From UBA6136 sp044351045 (lineage in GTDB: Bacteria > Pseudomonadota > Gammaproteobacteria > Methylococcales > Methylococcaceae), in assembly GCA_044351045.1 (NCBI GenBank), contig JBILGM010000005.1, forward strand, positions 1 to 64,000: a stretch of 64,000 nt of DNA, written 5' to 3'. A model generated the notes under the pieces. That model made no database searches. It was given only the letters and a program-made list of their open reading frames with translations, and was not told the DNA's origin. Position numbers and translations under genes: made by a program. This document shows, in pieces, positions 1-8,273 of this stretch (the first letter of the stretch is position 1; each line of letters opens with the position of its first letter).

Positions 1-91
1 CAGCGAAAAATGGAATCGACCCATCAGGGATTGGAAAGCAGCCCTGAATCGATTTAGCATTGAATTCGAGGATCGACTCTACCCGAACTAA
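1..91 (+). CDS. IS256-family transposase, C-terminal end (partial at window edge)
   Basis: An open frame enters from the left edge and ends at a TAA at 89-91, giving the last 29 residues. The sequence (SEKWNRPIRDW, then ALNRF and FEDRL) matches what I know of the C-terminus of Mutator/IS256-type DDE transposases. The sequence just downstream looks like an IS256 terminal repeat, which supports the call. Whether the rest of the gene is intact cannot be seen. The identification is by motif memory only. Confidence 0.7.
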   Translation, partial: SEKWNRPIRDWKAALNRFSIEFEDRLYPN

Positions 92-123
92 TCGAAATCC
101 CGTTTACACAAAAATTCGGACAC
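92..123 (+). repeat. Probable terminal inverted repeat of the IS256-type element
   Basis: Directly after the transposase stop the sequence reads ATCGAAATCCCGTTTACACA and then AAAATTCGGACACCC. IS256-family ends typically carry a TTTACACAAA...GGACAC motif a few bases after the transposase stop. The partner end lies outside the window. Confidence 0.55.
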
Positions 124-173
124 CCTCGCGGAACTGAGCTTCCCCTCGTTTTTCGCGCAACAAGAGGGCTTCT

Positions 174-1065
174 TCAGGCGGCCTGATTTCCCCTATCCGC
201 TGTCTCTGCCCAGCGGCGGAGATACTGGATCGGGGACTGGTAGCCCAGCGTAGAGTGTCTTCTTTTCCGGTTATAAAAAAACCTCAATGTACTCGAAAAC
301 TCTCCCTCGCATCCTTTGCTGATTCTCAGTCGACTCGCCATGGATCCGCTCATTCTTGAAGCGGCCGAACCAACTCTCCGTCGGGGCATTATCCCAGCAG
401 TTTCCCTTGCGGCTCATGGAGCACTTCATGCCGTATTCCCGCAAAAGATCCTGGAACACCCCGGCGGCATACTGGCTGCCACGGTCCGAATGATGAATAA
501 GGTCGGGAGCCGGTTGTCGACGGAACCAAGCCATGCGGAGGGCATCGATGACCAGATCAACCGTCATACTGGGCTGAATCGACCAGCCCACCACTTCCCG
601 ATTGAACAGATCCAGTACGATGGCCAGGCAGAGCCCGCCTTCGGTGGTCCACTGATAGGTGATGTCGGAGGTCTAAATCTGGTTTGGCGCGGACGGCTGA
701 AATTGCCGATCCAGAAGATTCGGCGCCACGGGCAGCCCGTGACGAGAGTCCGTCGTCGCCTTATAACGACGCTTATGCCGGGCACGGGTACCGTTCTCCT
801 GCATCACGCGTTCTACTCGGCCCTTGCTGACGGGAAAGCCACGGTCCCGCAGCTCCCTGATCACCCTCGGGCTGCCGTAAGCGCCCTTGTATTCGGCATG
901 GATCGATCGATTCAGCGTGATCAATTGGGCCTCCGTCTGTCGCTGCCGGCTCGGGGTGCCCCCGCGCTGCCAGGCACGATAGCCGCTGGGGCTGACCATC
1001 AGGGCACGACACAATTCACCCACCCCATAAAACCCTTCATGCGCTTCAATCCAGGCGTACGTCAT
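174..1065 (-). pseudogene. IS3-family transposase OrfB (DDE integrase), inactivated
   Basis: The minus strand encodes a near-complete IS3-type OrfB. It has an N-terminal HTH_21 segment (YGSPRV), then WTTEGGL, HSDRGSQYA, NCWDNAPTESWF and the C-terminal RRHSTLGYQSP. Two lesions break it. One is an in-frame TAG at 673-675, where the family has Trp (NQI-stop-TSDIT). The other is an extra T in the poly-T run near 272-278, which shifts EVF-YNRKRRH out of frame. Joining the frames restores the family pattern. The start overlaps the end of orfA, the normal IS3 arrangement. It is a decayed insertion sequence, not a host gene. Confidence 0.85.
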
Positions 1066-1383
1066 AGCGCATCTCTCGCGAAGCCTGGCCTGAGCAATGT
1101 CGAAGGGTACGCCGCCGCTTTTTTAAGATTTCAAGCGACCTCTGGGTCCGAATCCATTCGGCTTTCAAACGGGAGATCTCCATCCTCTCTGCGCTTCTGC
1201 GCTGACCGTCTCTGTGCCGGGCCCCTTAAGCGTGCCTTTTGAGGCCGCCTTCACTCAGTTCCTCAGGGTCTGTTCAACCAGGCCAAGCTCGCGGGCAGTC
1301 CCCGCAATCGACTGGCCCAGCTTTACCCTTGCAACGGCAAGTTCCCTGAACTCTTGGGTGTATGCCTGCTTTGGAATCTTCAT
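1062..1383 (-). pseudogene. IS3-family OrfA (helix-turn-helix protein), inactivated
   Basis: Reading leftwards from an ATG at 1383 with AGAGAG upstream, the product begins MKIPKQAYTQEFRELAVARV, typical of IS3 OrfA. The conserved LRNW is cut by TGA in place of TGG. The frame then continues through LKAEW and EILKK. A one-base slip in a poly-A run (near 1123) moves the AAAY tail into the frame that ends at 1062. There are therefore at least one nonsense change and one frameshift, as in the neighbouring orfB. The IS ends were not identified with confidence. From 1384 to 1482 I see no gene. Confidence 0.75.
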
Positions 1384-1482
1384 CTCTCTTCTCCACTTCG
1401 ATAACGGTCATCTTGCGTTACCCTTGGTGGGCGAATAATGAAGGGAACCTCACTCTCTCTCAATTGCAACAATCTGGAGCAT

Positions 1483-2487
1483 TCAGTCGAGACTGGTTTC
1501 CGGTTTGGGATCGCGTAGCAGTAGGTTGGTCACGGCTTCGGCAGGTGGCAGATTTTGGTAGAGGATGCGGTAGGTCTGTTCGGTAATGGGCATGTCGATG
1601 CCATGCCGTTGTGCGAGCGTATGAACAATCTTTGCTGTGGGGATGCCCTCGATTTCCTGACCGATTTCAGCGGTCACTGACAGCCGATCGCGTCCTTGAC
1701 CGATGCCGACGCCGAATCGGCGGTTGCGGGACTGATTGTCCGTGCAGGTCAGGATGAGATCGCCGACACCGGAAAGTCCCATCAATGTATCGGGTCGGCC
1801 GCCGAGCATCGTGCCCAGTCTCATCATCTCGGCCAGGCCGCGAGTGATGAGCGCCGCCCGGGCATTGGCGCCGTAACCAAGGCCATCGGCGACGCCTGCC
1901 GCAATGGCCAGGACATTCTTGATGGCGCCGCCCAGCTCCACACCGACGATGTCGGGGCTGGAGTAGGCGCGGAAGCGATCGTTATGCAGCAATCCGACCA
2001 GTTCGCGGGCAAAGTCAGTGTTTTCTGAGGCGACGGTCATGGCGGTCGGTTGTCCGGCGGCGACTTCGCCGGCAAAAGTGGGGCCAGAGAAAACAGCGGC
2101 GGGGATTGCGGGGCCGAGCACATTGCCAACGACGCGATGCAGGGGTTTTCCGGTTTCAAGCTCCAATCCCTTGGTGGCCCATGCAATGCGGGCCGTGGGC
2201 GAGGCATATGGCCTGAGTGCCTCCAGTTGATGACGAAAGGCATGGCTGGGGACAGCGACGAGCCAAAGCGATGAAAAACGCGCGGCGGTTGCGAGATCGG
2301 CCGTAGTTGTGAGGCTTTCCGGGAAAATCGCCTCGGGCAGATAGCGGCGGTTGCTGCGTTCTTTAGCCAGTGCAGCCATGTGGCTATCATGGTGCCCCCA
2401 CAGCAGAACCTGCTGGCCATTGCGAGCCAGCAGGATGGCGAGGGCGGTGCCCCAGGAGCCGGCGCCGAAAACGGTTAGGTTAGCCAT
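1483..2487 (-). CDS. gpsA: Glycerol-3-phosphate dehydrogenase [NAD(P)+]
   Basis: Cytosolic enzyme that reduces dihydroxyacetone phosphate to sn-glycerol 3-phosphate for phospholipid synthesis. The 334 residues match the usual length (about 340). A Rossmann dinucleotide motif (GAGSWGTALA) lies at residues 8-17, ATKGLE near residue 105, and the conserved ELGGAIKNVLAIAAG segment carrying the catalytic lysine lies in the middle. It is the last gene of a minus-strand set arsR - rhodanese - secB - gpsA. The order rhodanese-(grxC)-secB-gpsA is conserved in gammaproteobacteria, and grxC is absent here. Decayed insertion sequences lie just downstream. Confidence 0.97.
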   Translation of the reverse strand: MANLTVFGAGSWGTALAILLARNGQQVLLWGHHDSHMAALAKERSNRRYLPEAIFPESLTTTADLATAARFSSLWLVAVPSHAFRHQLEALRPYASPTARIAWATKGLELETGKPLHRVVGNVLGPAIPAAVFSGPTFAGEVAAGQPTAMTVASENTDFARELVGLLHNDRFRAYSSPDIVGVELGGAIKNVLAIAAGVADGLGYGANARAALITRGLAEMMRLGTMLGGRPDTLMGLSGVGDLILTCTDNQSRNRRFGVGIGQGRDRLSVTAEIGQEIEGIPTAKIVHTLAQRHGIDMPITEQTYRILYQNLPPAEAVTNLLLRDPKPETSLD

Positions 2488-2565
2488 CCCGACGGATTTT
2501 TTGCTTCGACAACTTGATGGGTGACTCAGTGAGGCATTTGACCCGACTGGTGCGGTTGACTGACC

Positions 2566-3039
2566 TTAGTGGCTGGTCGTGGACTGGGGCGCTTGCTGCA
2601 TCTGCTGGAGATGCTGGGCATAGAGTGCATCAAAATTGACGGGTGCCAAAAGCATGGGAGGGAATCCACCTTTGCCGACCAGATCGGAGATGGCTTCGCG
2701 GGCATAAGGGAAGAGCAGGTTGGGGCAGTAACTGCCGAGCAGATGGCCCATTTCTTCATTCTGGAAACCGCTGACGCTGAAGATGCCGGACTGGGTGATT
2801 TCAATCAGGTAGGCGGTTTTCTGGTCCAGCTTGACGGTGACGGTGACGGTCAGGCTGACTTCAAAAACGCCGTCCTGAATCTGCTGTGCGCTGCTCGACA
2901 AGTTGAACTCGACCTTGGGGTCTTCCCATGGCAGGGTAAAAATTTCAGGCGAATTAGGGGTTTCAAACGAGACGTCTTTGACGTAGACCTTCTGTATGTT
3001 GAAGAGTCTTTCGGTGGGGTTGGTGTTTTCTTCTGCCAT
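2566..3039 (-). CDS. secB: Protein-export chaperone SecB
   Basis: Cytosolic tetrameric chaperone that holds preproteins unfolded and passes them to SecA. The conserved core is visible: FNIQKVYVKDVSFETPN near the N-terminus, PYAREAISDLV and then PPMLLAPVNFDALY near the C-terminus. The ATG at 3039 gives 157 residues, close to E. coli SecB. An in-frame TTG at 3075 would add 12 residues unlike the family. Neither start has a clear Shine-Dalgarno sequence, so the choice rests on homologue length. It sits between the rhodanese gene and gpsA. Confidence 0.96.
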   Translation of the reverse strand: MAEENTNPTERLFNIQKVYVKDVSFETPNSPEIFTLPWEDPKVEFNLSSSAQQIQDGVFEVSLTVTVTVKLDQKTAYLIEITQSGIFSVSGFQNEEMGHLLGSYCPNLLFPYAREAISDLVGKGGFPPMLLAPVNFDALYAQHLQQMQQAPQSTTSH

Positions 3040-3092
3040 GGTTTTGCGTTGTGGTTGGGATGGGGGCTCGGCCAATTTTTGCCGTGGACTAA

Positions 3093-3536
3093 TTATTTAC
3101 GTTTCTTGGTGATCGGCAGGTTCTGGTCCTTCCAGCCGAACATCCCGCCTTTCAGCTCATGTACCTGAGTGAAGCCCTGCGCGGTCAGCTTTTTTCCGGC
3201 CGCGGAGGAGCGGGTGCCCGACTGGCAGGTGATGATGATGGGCGCGGTCTTATGGGATTCCAACTCGGCGACACGCTCGTCCAGCTTCGCTAGCGGAATA
3301 TTCCGGGCACCCTCAATGTGGCCCTCGGCGAATTCGTTCGGTTCGCGCACATCAACAATGAGGCTGCTGTCGTCGTTCATCAAGACGACGGCCTCGGTGG
3401 CGGAAAGCATTTTATGCTTGCGAAAGGCCGAGTCGATGAGGTCCTGGATCAGCAGGATGACAATGATGAACAGGCCGCTGGCCATGAGCCAGTGATTGCC
3501 AATGAATTCCAATAGCCGATCGGGTGTTACGTTCAT
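3093..3536 (-). CDS. Membrane-anchored rhodanese-like protein (YibN type)
   Basis: Single-domain rhodanese of 147 residues with an N-terminal membrane anchor (about residues 15-32, LMASGLFIIVILLIQ). The domain contains VDVREPNEFAEGHI and the active-site loop CQSGTRS, so the persulfide-forming cysteine is present. Family role: transfer of sulfane sulfur to thiols or acceptor proteins, probably at the inner membrane. The upstream arsR-type regulator ends only 8 bases before this ATG, which points to one transcript. That regulator carries a cysteine pair typical of persulfide sensors, so this rhodanese may be induced by sulfane sulfur. The regulatory link is inference. Confidence 0.93.
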   Translation of the reverse strand: MNVTPDRLLEFIGNHWLMASGLFIIVILLIQDLIDSAFRKHKMLSATEAVVLMNDDSSLIVDVREPNEFAEGHIEGARNIPLAKLDERVAELESHKTAPIIITCQSGTRSSAAGKKLTAQGFTQVHELKGGMFGWKDQNLPITKKRK

Positions 3537-3544
3537 GGTGCGTT

Positions 3545-3877
3545 TTAGTGGTGCGAAGTGCTGGTTGAATTGGGGTCGTGACAGAAAACCTCGCGCATGA
3601 GCGAGATGAGCTTGAGGGTGCGCTTGTCATCGACGTAATAGTACACGCGGTTCGATTCCTTTCGGCAGTCAAGAATGTCTTTTTCCCGCAAAACAGCCAG
3701 ATGTTGCGAGATGTTGCTTTGCGTGGTGCCGCAGGCATCGACAATTTCCTGAACACTGGCTTCGCCATTGCCCAGGAGGCACAATATTTTCAGGCGCAAT
3801 GGATGAGCCATGGCCTTAATTCTGCTGGCGGCTTGGGCGATGTCTTCGTCCCGGCTGATGAGCGGTGCATCCGTCAT
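3545..3877 (-). CDS. ArsR-family regulator, BigR/SqrR-like persulfide sensor
   Basis: A 110-residue winged-helix repressor of the ArsR/SmtB fold (SQHLAVLREKDIL recognition region, then RVYYYVDD wing). It lacks the ELCVCDL metal site of ArsR/SmtB. Cysteines lie at residues 33 (ILCLLGNGEAS) and 99 (EVFCHD). Their 66-residue spacing and local context match the Cys pair of BigR/SqrR, where a di- or polysulfide bridge releases DNA. Extra cysteines are at 49 and 71. It precedes the rhodanese gene, and autoregulation of the operon is likely but not shown. An ordinary metal or redox sensor is the main alternative. Confidence 0.85.
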   Translation of the reverse strand: MTDAPLISRDEDIAQAASRIKAMAHPLRLKILCLLGNGEASVQEIVDACGTTQSNISQHLAVLREKDILDCRKESNRVYYYVDDKRTLKLISLMREVFCHDPNSTSTSHH

Positions 3878-4054
3878 GGTGAGTATTGTGCTCCTGATCC
3901 CAACTTTGCTTGGTTCCCGGGTTGTCGTGACACACGACGGGCGAAGGAAAAACAGCTAAAATTATTGCTTCTTGCGTGATGAAGTTTCACGCGGTTGCTC
4001 GAATTTTTTAGCCCACTGCTTTAGTTCAAATTGAACTCAGCCGGAGATTATACG

Positions 4055-5599
4055 TTGAACTCGCATCGCCCTAAACCTGTTGTTCTCATCATTCTGGATG
4101 GTTTCGGTTACAACGAATCCACCCAACACAATGCCATCGCGGCGGCCAACACTCCGACCTGGACGGGATTGTGGGATTCCTGCCCGCATACCCTGCTGCA
4201 TTGCGCCGGGGAAACGGTGGGTTTGCCGGATGACCAGATGGGCAATTCCGAAGTTGGTCATTTGCATCTGGGAGCGGGCCGCCTCATCAATCAAGATTAC
4301 ACGGCGGTCAACAAGGCCATCCGCGATGGTTCATTCTTCTCGAATCCGGCGCTGACTGCGGCGGTGGAAAAGGCGAAGTCCAATGGGAAGGCGCTGCATA
4401 TATTTGGTCTGCTTTCGCCCGGTGGCGTGCATAGCCATGACCACCAGATTCAGGCCATGGCCGAGCTGGCGGTGCGTCAGGGCCTGAACAAGGTTTACAT
4501 GCATGCGTTCCTGGATGGTCGTGATACGCCGCCCCAGAGCGCGGGGGCGTCCATCCAGGCACTTGAAGCCAAGTTTGCTGAGCTGGGAGCGGGAAGGATT
4601 GCCTCTCTGGCCGGGCGCTTCTTCGCAATGGATAGAGACAATCGCTGGGATCGTGTCGAAAAGGCTTATCAGTTGATTGTCGAAGGGGAAGGCGAGTTTA
4701 CTGCGCCTGCAGCCATGACCGGTCTGGAACAGGCCTATGCGCGTGGCGAGACCGACGAGTTTGTGCAGACCACGCTGATCGTGCCGGAGGGGCAGCAACC
4801 GGTTCACCTCGAGGATGGCGACGTGGTGGTGTTCATGAACTTCCGCTCCGACCGGGCTCGTGAAATCACCAAGGCCATTAATGACGCCGATTTCACTGGG
4901 TTCCCCCGTAATGTGGTGCGCAAGCTGGGCGCTTACGTCACCCTGACCGAATATCATCAGGACTTCACCTATCCCATTGCCTTCCCGCCAACATCAATCA
5001 CCCAGACCCTGGGTGAGGTGCTCTCAGAGAAGGGGCTGAAGCAGCTGCGTTTGGCGGAGACCGAAAAGTATGCGCATGTCACTTTCTTCTTCAATGGTGG
5101 CAAGGAAGATCCTTTCGAGGGCGAATCCCGCATCCTGATTCCGTCGCCCAATGTGAAGACCTACGATATGCAGCCGGAAATGAGCGCCAGGGAAGTCACC
5201 GACGAGATGGTCAAGGCCATTGAGGGTGGGGAGTTCGACGTCATCATCTGCAATTATGCCAATGGCGACATGGTTGGCCACACGGGTGTGATGGAGGCCG
5301 CGATCAAGGCGGTAGAAACGCTGGACGAGTCTTTGACAAGGATTGTGACGGCACTGGACAAGATCGGCGGCGAGTTGCTGATCACCGCCGACCATGGCAA
5401 CGTCGAACAGATGGTCGACCCCGAAACCGGTGTGGCGCTGACGCAGCATACAACATTCCAGGTTCCGCTGGTCTATAAAGGCCGTGCAGGTAAAAAACTG
5501 CTGGAGGGCGGAAACCTCGCCGATATTGCACCCACCATGCTGGACATGTTGGGGATCGATAAGCCAGCGGTCATGACGGGCAGATCTCTCCTCAATTGA
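4055..5599 (+). CDS. gpmI: 2,3-bisphosphoglycerate-independent phosphoglycerate mutase
   Basis: Manganese-dependent glycolytic/gluconeogenic enzyme that interconverts 3- and 2-phosphoglycerate. Motifs: VLIILDGFGYNE at the N-terminus (metal site), MGNSEVGHLHLGAGR carrying the catalytic serine, HAFLDGRDTPP, FRSDRARE, and TADHGNVEQM near the C-terminus. I chose TTG at 4055 because CGGAG lies 8 bases upstream and the product is 514 residues, the E. coli length. An upstream in-frame TTG at 4031 would add 8 residues without support. The stop overlaps the next gene by a few bases. It runs divergently from the arsR operon. Confidence 0.97.
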   Translation: MNSHRPKPVVLIILDGFGYNESTQHNAIAAANTPTWTGLWDSCPHTLLHCAGETVGLPDDQMGNSEVGHLHLGAGRLINQDYTAVNKAIRDGSFFSNPALTAAVEKAKSNGKALHIFGLLSPGGVHSHDHQIQAMAELAVRQGLNKVYMHAFLDGRDTPPQSAGASIQALEAKFAELGAGRIASLAGRFFAMDRDNRWDRVEKAYQLIVEGEGEFTAPAAMTGLEQAYARGETDEFVQTTLIVPEGQQPVHLEDGDVVVFMNFRSDRAREITKAINDADFTGFPRNVVRKLGAYVTLTEYHQDFTYPIAFPPTSITQTLGEVLSEKGLKQLRLAETEKYAHVTFFFNGGKEDPFEGESRILIPSPNVKTYDMQPEMSAREVTDEMVKAIEGGEFDVIICNYANGDMVGHTGVMEAAIKAVETLDESLTRIVTALDKIGGELLITADHGNVEQMVDPETGVALTQHTTFQVPLVYKGRAGKKLLEGGNLADIAPTMLDMLGIDKPAVMTGRSLLN

Positions 5600-6765
5600 G
5601 GTATTCCCCATTCTTGTTCTTCGGGCCCTTGGGGTTTTCCTATGGCCTGTTGATTTTGATGGTGGCCTGGGCGGGGGGTGCGCTCTCTGCCTCGCCGCTG
5701 AGCGAGGTCAGGGAGCAAATTCAGTCCACCCGAAAAACCCAGGAAGCCTTGCAGGCGGTCAGGGATGGTCTGAACCGGCAATTGTCCGAACTGGAGTTGA
5801 AGCAGGCGGAATTAGCCAGTTCCGTCAGTGTATTGGATGCCCAATCACGCGTTCGAGAGAAGCGTATTCGTGAACTCAAGGCGCAACGGGACAAGTTGCA
5901 GGATGAGGTCAGACAGCAACAGAGACAGCTGGCGGGTCAACTCAGGAGTGCCCACATCGTTGGTCGCAAGGACTGGCTGAAGCTTTTGCTGAATCAGGAA
6001 GATCCGTCTCACTTTGCCCGTGTGCTAGCCTATTACGGTTATTTGAATCAGGCGCGAACTGACCTGATTCAGGATTGGCAGGGCGCTTTGGTCAAAGTCC
6101 ATGATACTGAGGCGGAGCTGGCGGGTGAAACGGCACAACATGCCGAGGTTCGACAGCATAGTCAGCAGGAACGGGCGGCCTTGAAACAAGCGACATCGGC
6201 GCGGCGGCAGTTGCTGAGCGGTTGGGACAGGGAGCTGAAGGAGCAGGCTGCCGTTCTGGTCCAACTAAAAGAGGATGAGGCCCGATTGACCGGGCTGTTA
6301 CAGTCCTTGACCACGCATGAAGACGATGAACATGCTGCGGTTAACGATGAGCCCCCTTCAGCCGATCAGCCGACCCAGACTTCCAGACGAAAAAGGCAGT
6401 GCCCGCCCGCCGGGGTGGTTCTGGCTAAATATGGCAGCCCCCGGATGAGCGGTCGGTGGGATGGTTTGTTGATACAGGGTAAAGAGGGCGCTCCGGTCAG
6501 GGCTGTCGCTGAAGGCAAGGTGGTATTTGCCGACTGGTTCCGCGGTTATGGCCTGATGCTGATTGTCGACCATGGTCACGAAGTGATGACGCTCTACGCT
6601 TTCAACCAGACTCTGTTCAAGCATAAGGATGACAGTGTCCATGAAGGTGATTTGATTGCTGCCGTGGGTGCAAGCGGGGGCCGGGAAAAGCCAGGGTTGT
6701 ATTTTGGCGTTCGGCGCCAAGGGCAGGCTGTCGACCCTCAGGCGTGGTGTTCTGAGCAGGGCTGA
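5596..6765 (+). CDS. envC: Murein hydrolase activator EnvC (degenerate M23 domain)
   Basis: Periplasmic activator of septal amidases, working with FtsEX. After a hydrophobic signal segment (GLLILMVAWAGG) comes a long coiled coil (about residues 35-230) and a C-terminal LytM/M23 domain (about 270-389). The zinc ligands of active M23 peptidases are absent: the final HxH is GLYF, and the first His/Asp site reads GRWDGLLI. This is normal for EnvC-type activators. The TTG at 5596 overlaps the gpmI stop; later in-frame starts inside the signal segment are possible. The next gene is ctpA; the order gpmI-envC-ctpA is conserved in many gammaproteobacteria. Confidence 0.92.
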   Translation: MRYSPFLFFGPLGFSYGLLILMVAWAGGALSASPLSEVREQIQSTRKTQEALQAVRDGLNRQLSELELKQAELASSVSVLDAQSRVREKRIRELKAQRDKLQDEVRQQQRQLAGQLRSAHIVGRKDWLKLLLNQEDPSHFARVLAYYGYLNQARTDLIQDWQGALVKVHDTEAELAGETAQHAEVRQHSQQERAALKQATSARRQLLSGWDRELKEQAAVLVQLKEDEARLTGLLQSLTTHEDDEHAAVNDEPPSADQPTQTSRRKRQCPPAGVVLAKYGSPRMSGRWDGLLIQGKEGAPVRAVAEGKVVFADWFRGYGLMLIVDHGHEVMTLYAFNQTLFKHKDDSVHEGDLIAAVGASGGREKPGLYFGVRRQGQAVDPQAWCSEQG

Positions 6766-6806
6766 TGGCGCTGAATTGACGAGTTTCATTTTTTCAAGAG
6801 ATCGAT

Positions 6807-8189
6807 ATGTTGCGACAGAATAAACTGCGGGTTGTGTTGGTCGGTTCATTGTTCGGGCTTTCCGTGGGCGGCATCGGGCCGGCCATGGCTGATAAGGCGG
6901 AGGCGAAGTCCGAGAATCCGGCGAATCAAGGGCAGCTCCCTTTTGAAAGCCTGAAGACGCTATCGGAGGTGTATGGCCGCATCAAGCAGGACTATGTCGA
7001 ACCGGTCAAGGATGAAAAGCTACTGGAGGACGCCATTCGCGGCATGTTGACTGGCCTCGATCCCCACTCTGCCTACCTGGACAAGGAACAGTATGACGAG
7101 CTTAAAGTTGGTACCACCGGGCAATTTGGGGGTCTGGGTATCGAGGTCGGCATGGAAAATGGCTTCGTCAAGGTGATCTCGCCCATCGATGACACACCCG
7201 CCCAAAAGGCCGGGGTGAAGGCGGGTGATCTGATTATCCGGCTGGATGACAAGCCCGTGAAAGGGATGAGCCTGAATGATGCCGTCAAGATCATGCGGGG
7301 TGAGCCTGGTAGTCCCATTGTGCTGACGATCGTTCGGGAAGGTGCTGAGCAACCCATCAAGCTGAAGCTTGTTCGCGACATTATCAAGGTCAAAAGCGTC
7401 AAAAGCCGTGTGCTCGAAGAGGGCTACGGTTATGTAAGACTTTCAAGCTTTCAGGCCAAGACCGGCGAGAGCATGGTTGAAGCGATTGATGAGCTGAAAA
7501 AAAGCGGCAAGATCCAGGGTCTGGTGATTGATCTCCGCAATAATCCGGGCGGGGTGCTTAACGCTGCCGTGTCTGTCAGCGATGCCTTTCTTGATGATGG
7601 TCTGATTGTTTACACGGATGGTCGTGTAGAGGACGCGAAGATGAAATTCAGTGCTTCCTCGGGCGATATCCTGGACGGAGCCCCGATCGTCGTGCTCATC
7701 AATGCGGGATCGGCATCTGCATCGGAAATTGTGGCGGGCGCCCTGCAGGATCACAAACGCGCCGTCATCATGGGTGAAAAAACCTTTGGCAAGGGTTCAG
7801 TTCAGACCATCCTGCCGACCAGCAATGGTGCAGCGGTCAAACTGACTACCGCCCGTTACTACACGCCGTCCGGTCGTTCGATCCAGGCTGAGGGTATTTC
7901 CCCTGATGTGCAGATTTCGCGGTTGAAGTTGGAAGCCGCCGCACAGTCGGAATTTGGCCCGCTGAAAGAGGCGGATCTTGCCAATCACTTAGAAAATAAC
8001 GATGCCGATGGCAAAAAGTCACCGGCAAAAACAACCGAGCCAGGCAAGGCTGATCCAGCCGGCAAGGAAGCACCCAAGACTAAGGAGGAAATCGAGGATG
8101 CGCTGGCGCTTCAAGACTATCCCTTGAACGAGGCGCTCAACCTGCTCAAAGGCATCAATATCGTCAACAAGCCGGGTCAGAAAAAGTAA
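6807..8189 (+). CDS. ctpA: Carboxyl-terminal processing peptidase (S41 family)
   Basis: Periplasmic serine protease that cleaves substrate C-termini. Layout over 460 residues: signal peptide (about 1-28), N-terminal helical region (GMLTGLDPHSAYL), PDZ domain (GQFGGLGIEVG to about 195) and S41 catalytic core. The nucleophile lies in NAGSASASEI and the general-base lysine in GEKTFGKGSVQT. The C-terminal 80 residues are charged and Lys/Pro-rich. It lies 41 bases after envC, likely co-transcribed, and is followed by a Rho-independent terminator. Confidence 0.96.
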   Translation: MLRQNKLRVVLVGSLFGLSVGGIGPAMADKAEAKSENPANQGQLPFESLKTLSEVYGRIKQDYVEPVKDEKLLEDAIRGMLTGLDPHSAYLDKEQYDELKVGTTGQFGGLGIEVGMENGFVKVISPIDDTPAQKAGVKAGDLIIRLDDKPVKGMSLNDAVKIMRGEPGSPIVLTIVREGAEQPIKLKLVRDIIKVKSVKSRVLEEGYGYVRLSSFQAKTGESMVEAIDELKKSGKIQGLVIDLRNNPGGVLNAAVSVSDAFLDDGLIVYTDGRVEDAKMKFSASSGDILDGAPIVVLINAGSASASEIVAGALQDHKRAVIMGEKTFGKGSVQTILPTSNGAAVKLTTARYYTPSGRSIQAEGISPDVQISRLKLEAAAQSEFGPLKEADLANHLENNDADGKKSPAKTTEPGKADPAGKEAPKTKEEIEDALALQDYPLNEALNLLKGINIVNKPGQKK

Positions 8190-8206
8190 TCTTCCTCTAG
8201 CCAGAG

Positions 8207-8227
8207 GCCACAGGGAGGTGGCTTTTT
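8207..8227 (+). terminator. Rho-independent terminator after ctpA
   Basis: GCCAC - AGGGAG - GTGGC followed by TTTTT, 18 bases after the ctpA stop. Perfect 5-bp stem with possible weak extension. Confidence 0.8.
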
Positions 8228-8273
8228 GACTCAGCAAAGGGTGCCGGCGCGGGTCGTAAATCCCGTCGAGCAG

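Noticed and set aside
316..1242. 308-residue open frame on the plus strand
   Set aside because: It is antisense to the IS3 transposase remnant, whose motifs are clear on the other strand.
2569..3168. 199-residue frame opposite secB
   Set aside because: The minus strand encodes a textbook SecB; the plus frame is a shadow.
4331..5611. Two antisense frames of about 200 residues opposite gpmI
   Set aside because: GpmI motifs cover the plus strand throughout.
5596..6765. Missing zinc ligands in the EnvC peptidase domain as a novelty
   Set aside because: Loss of the ligands is normal for EnvC-type activators.
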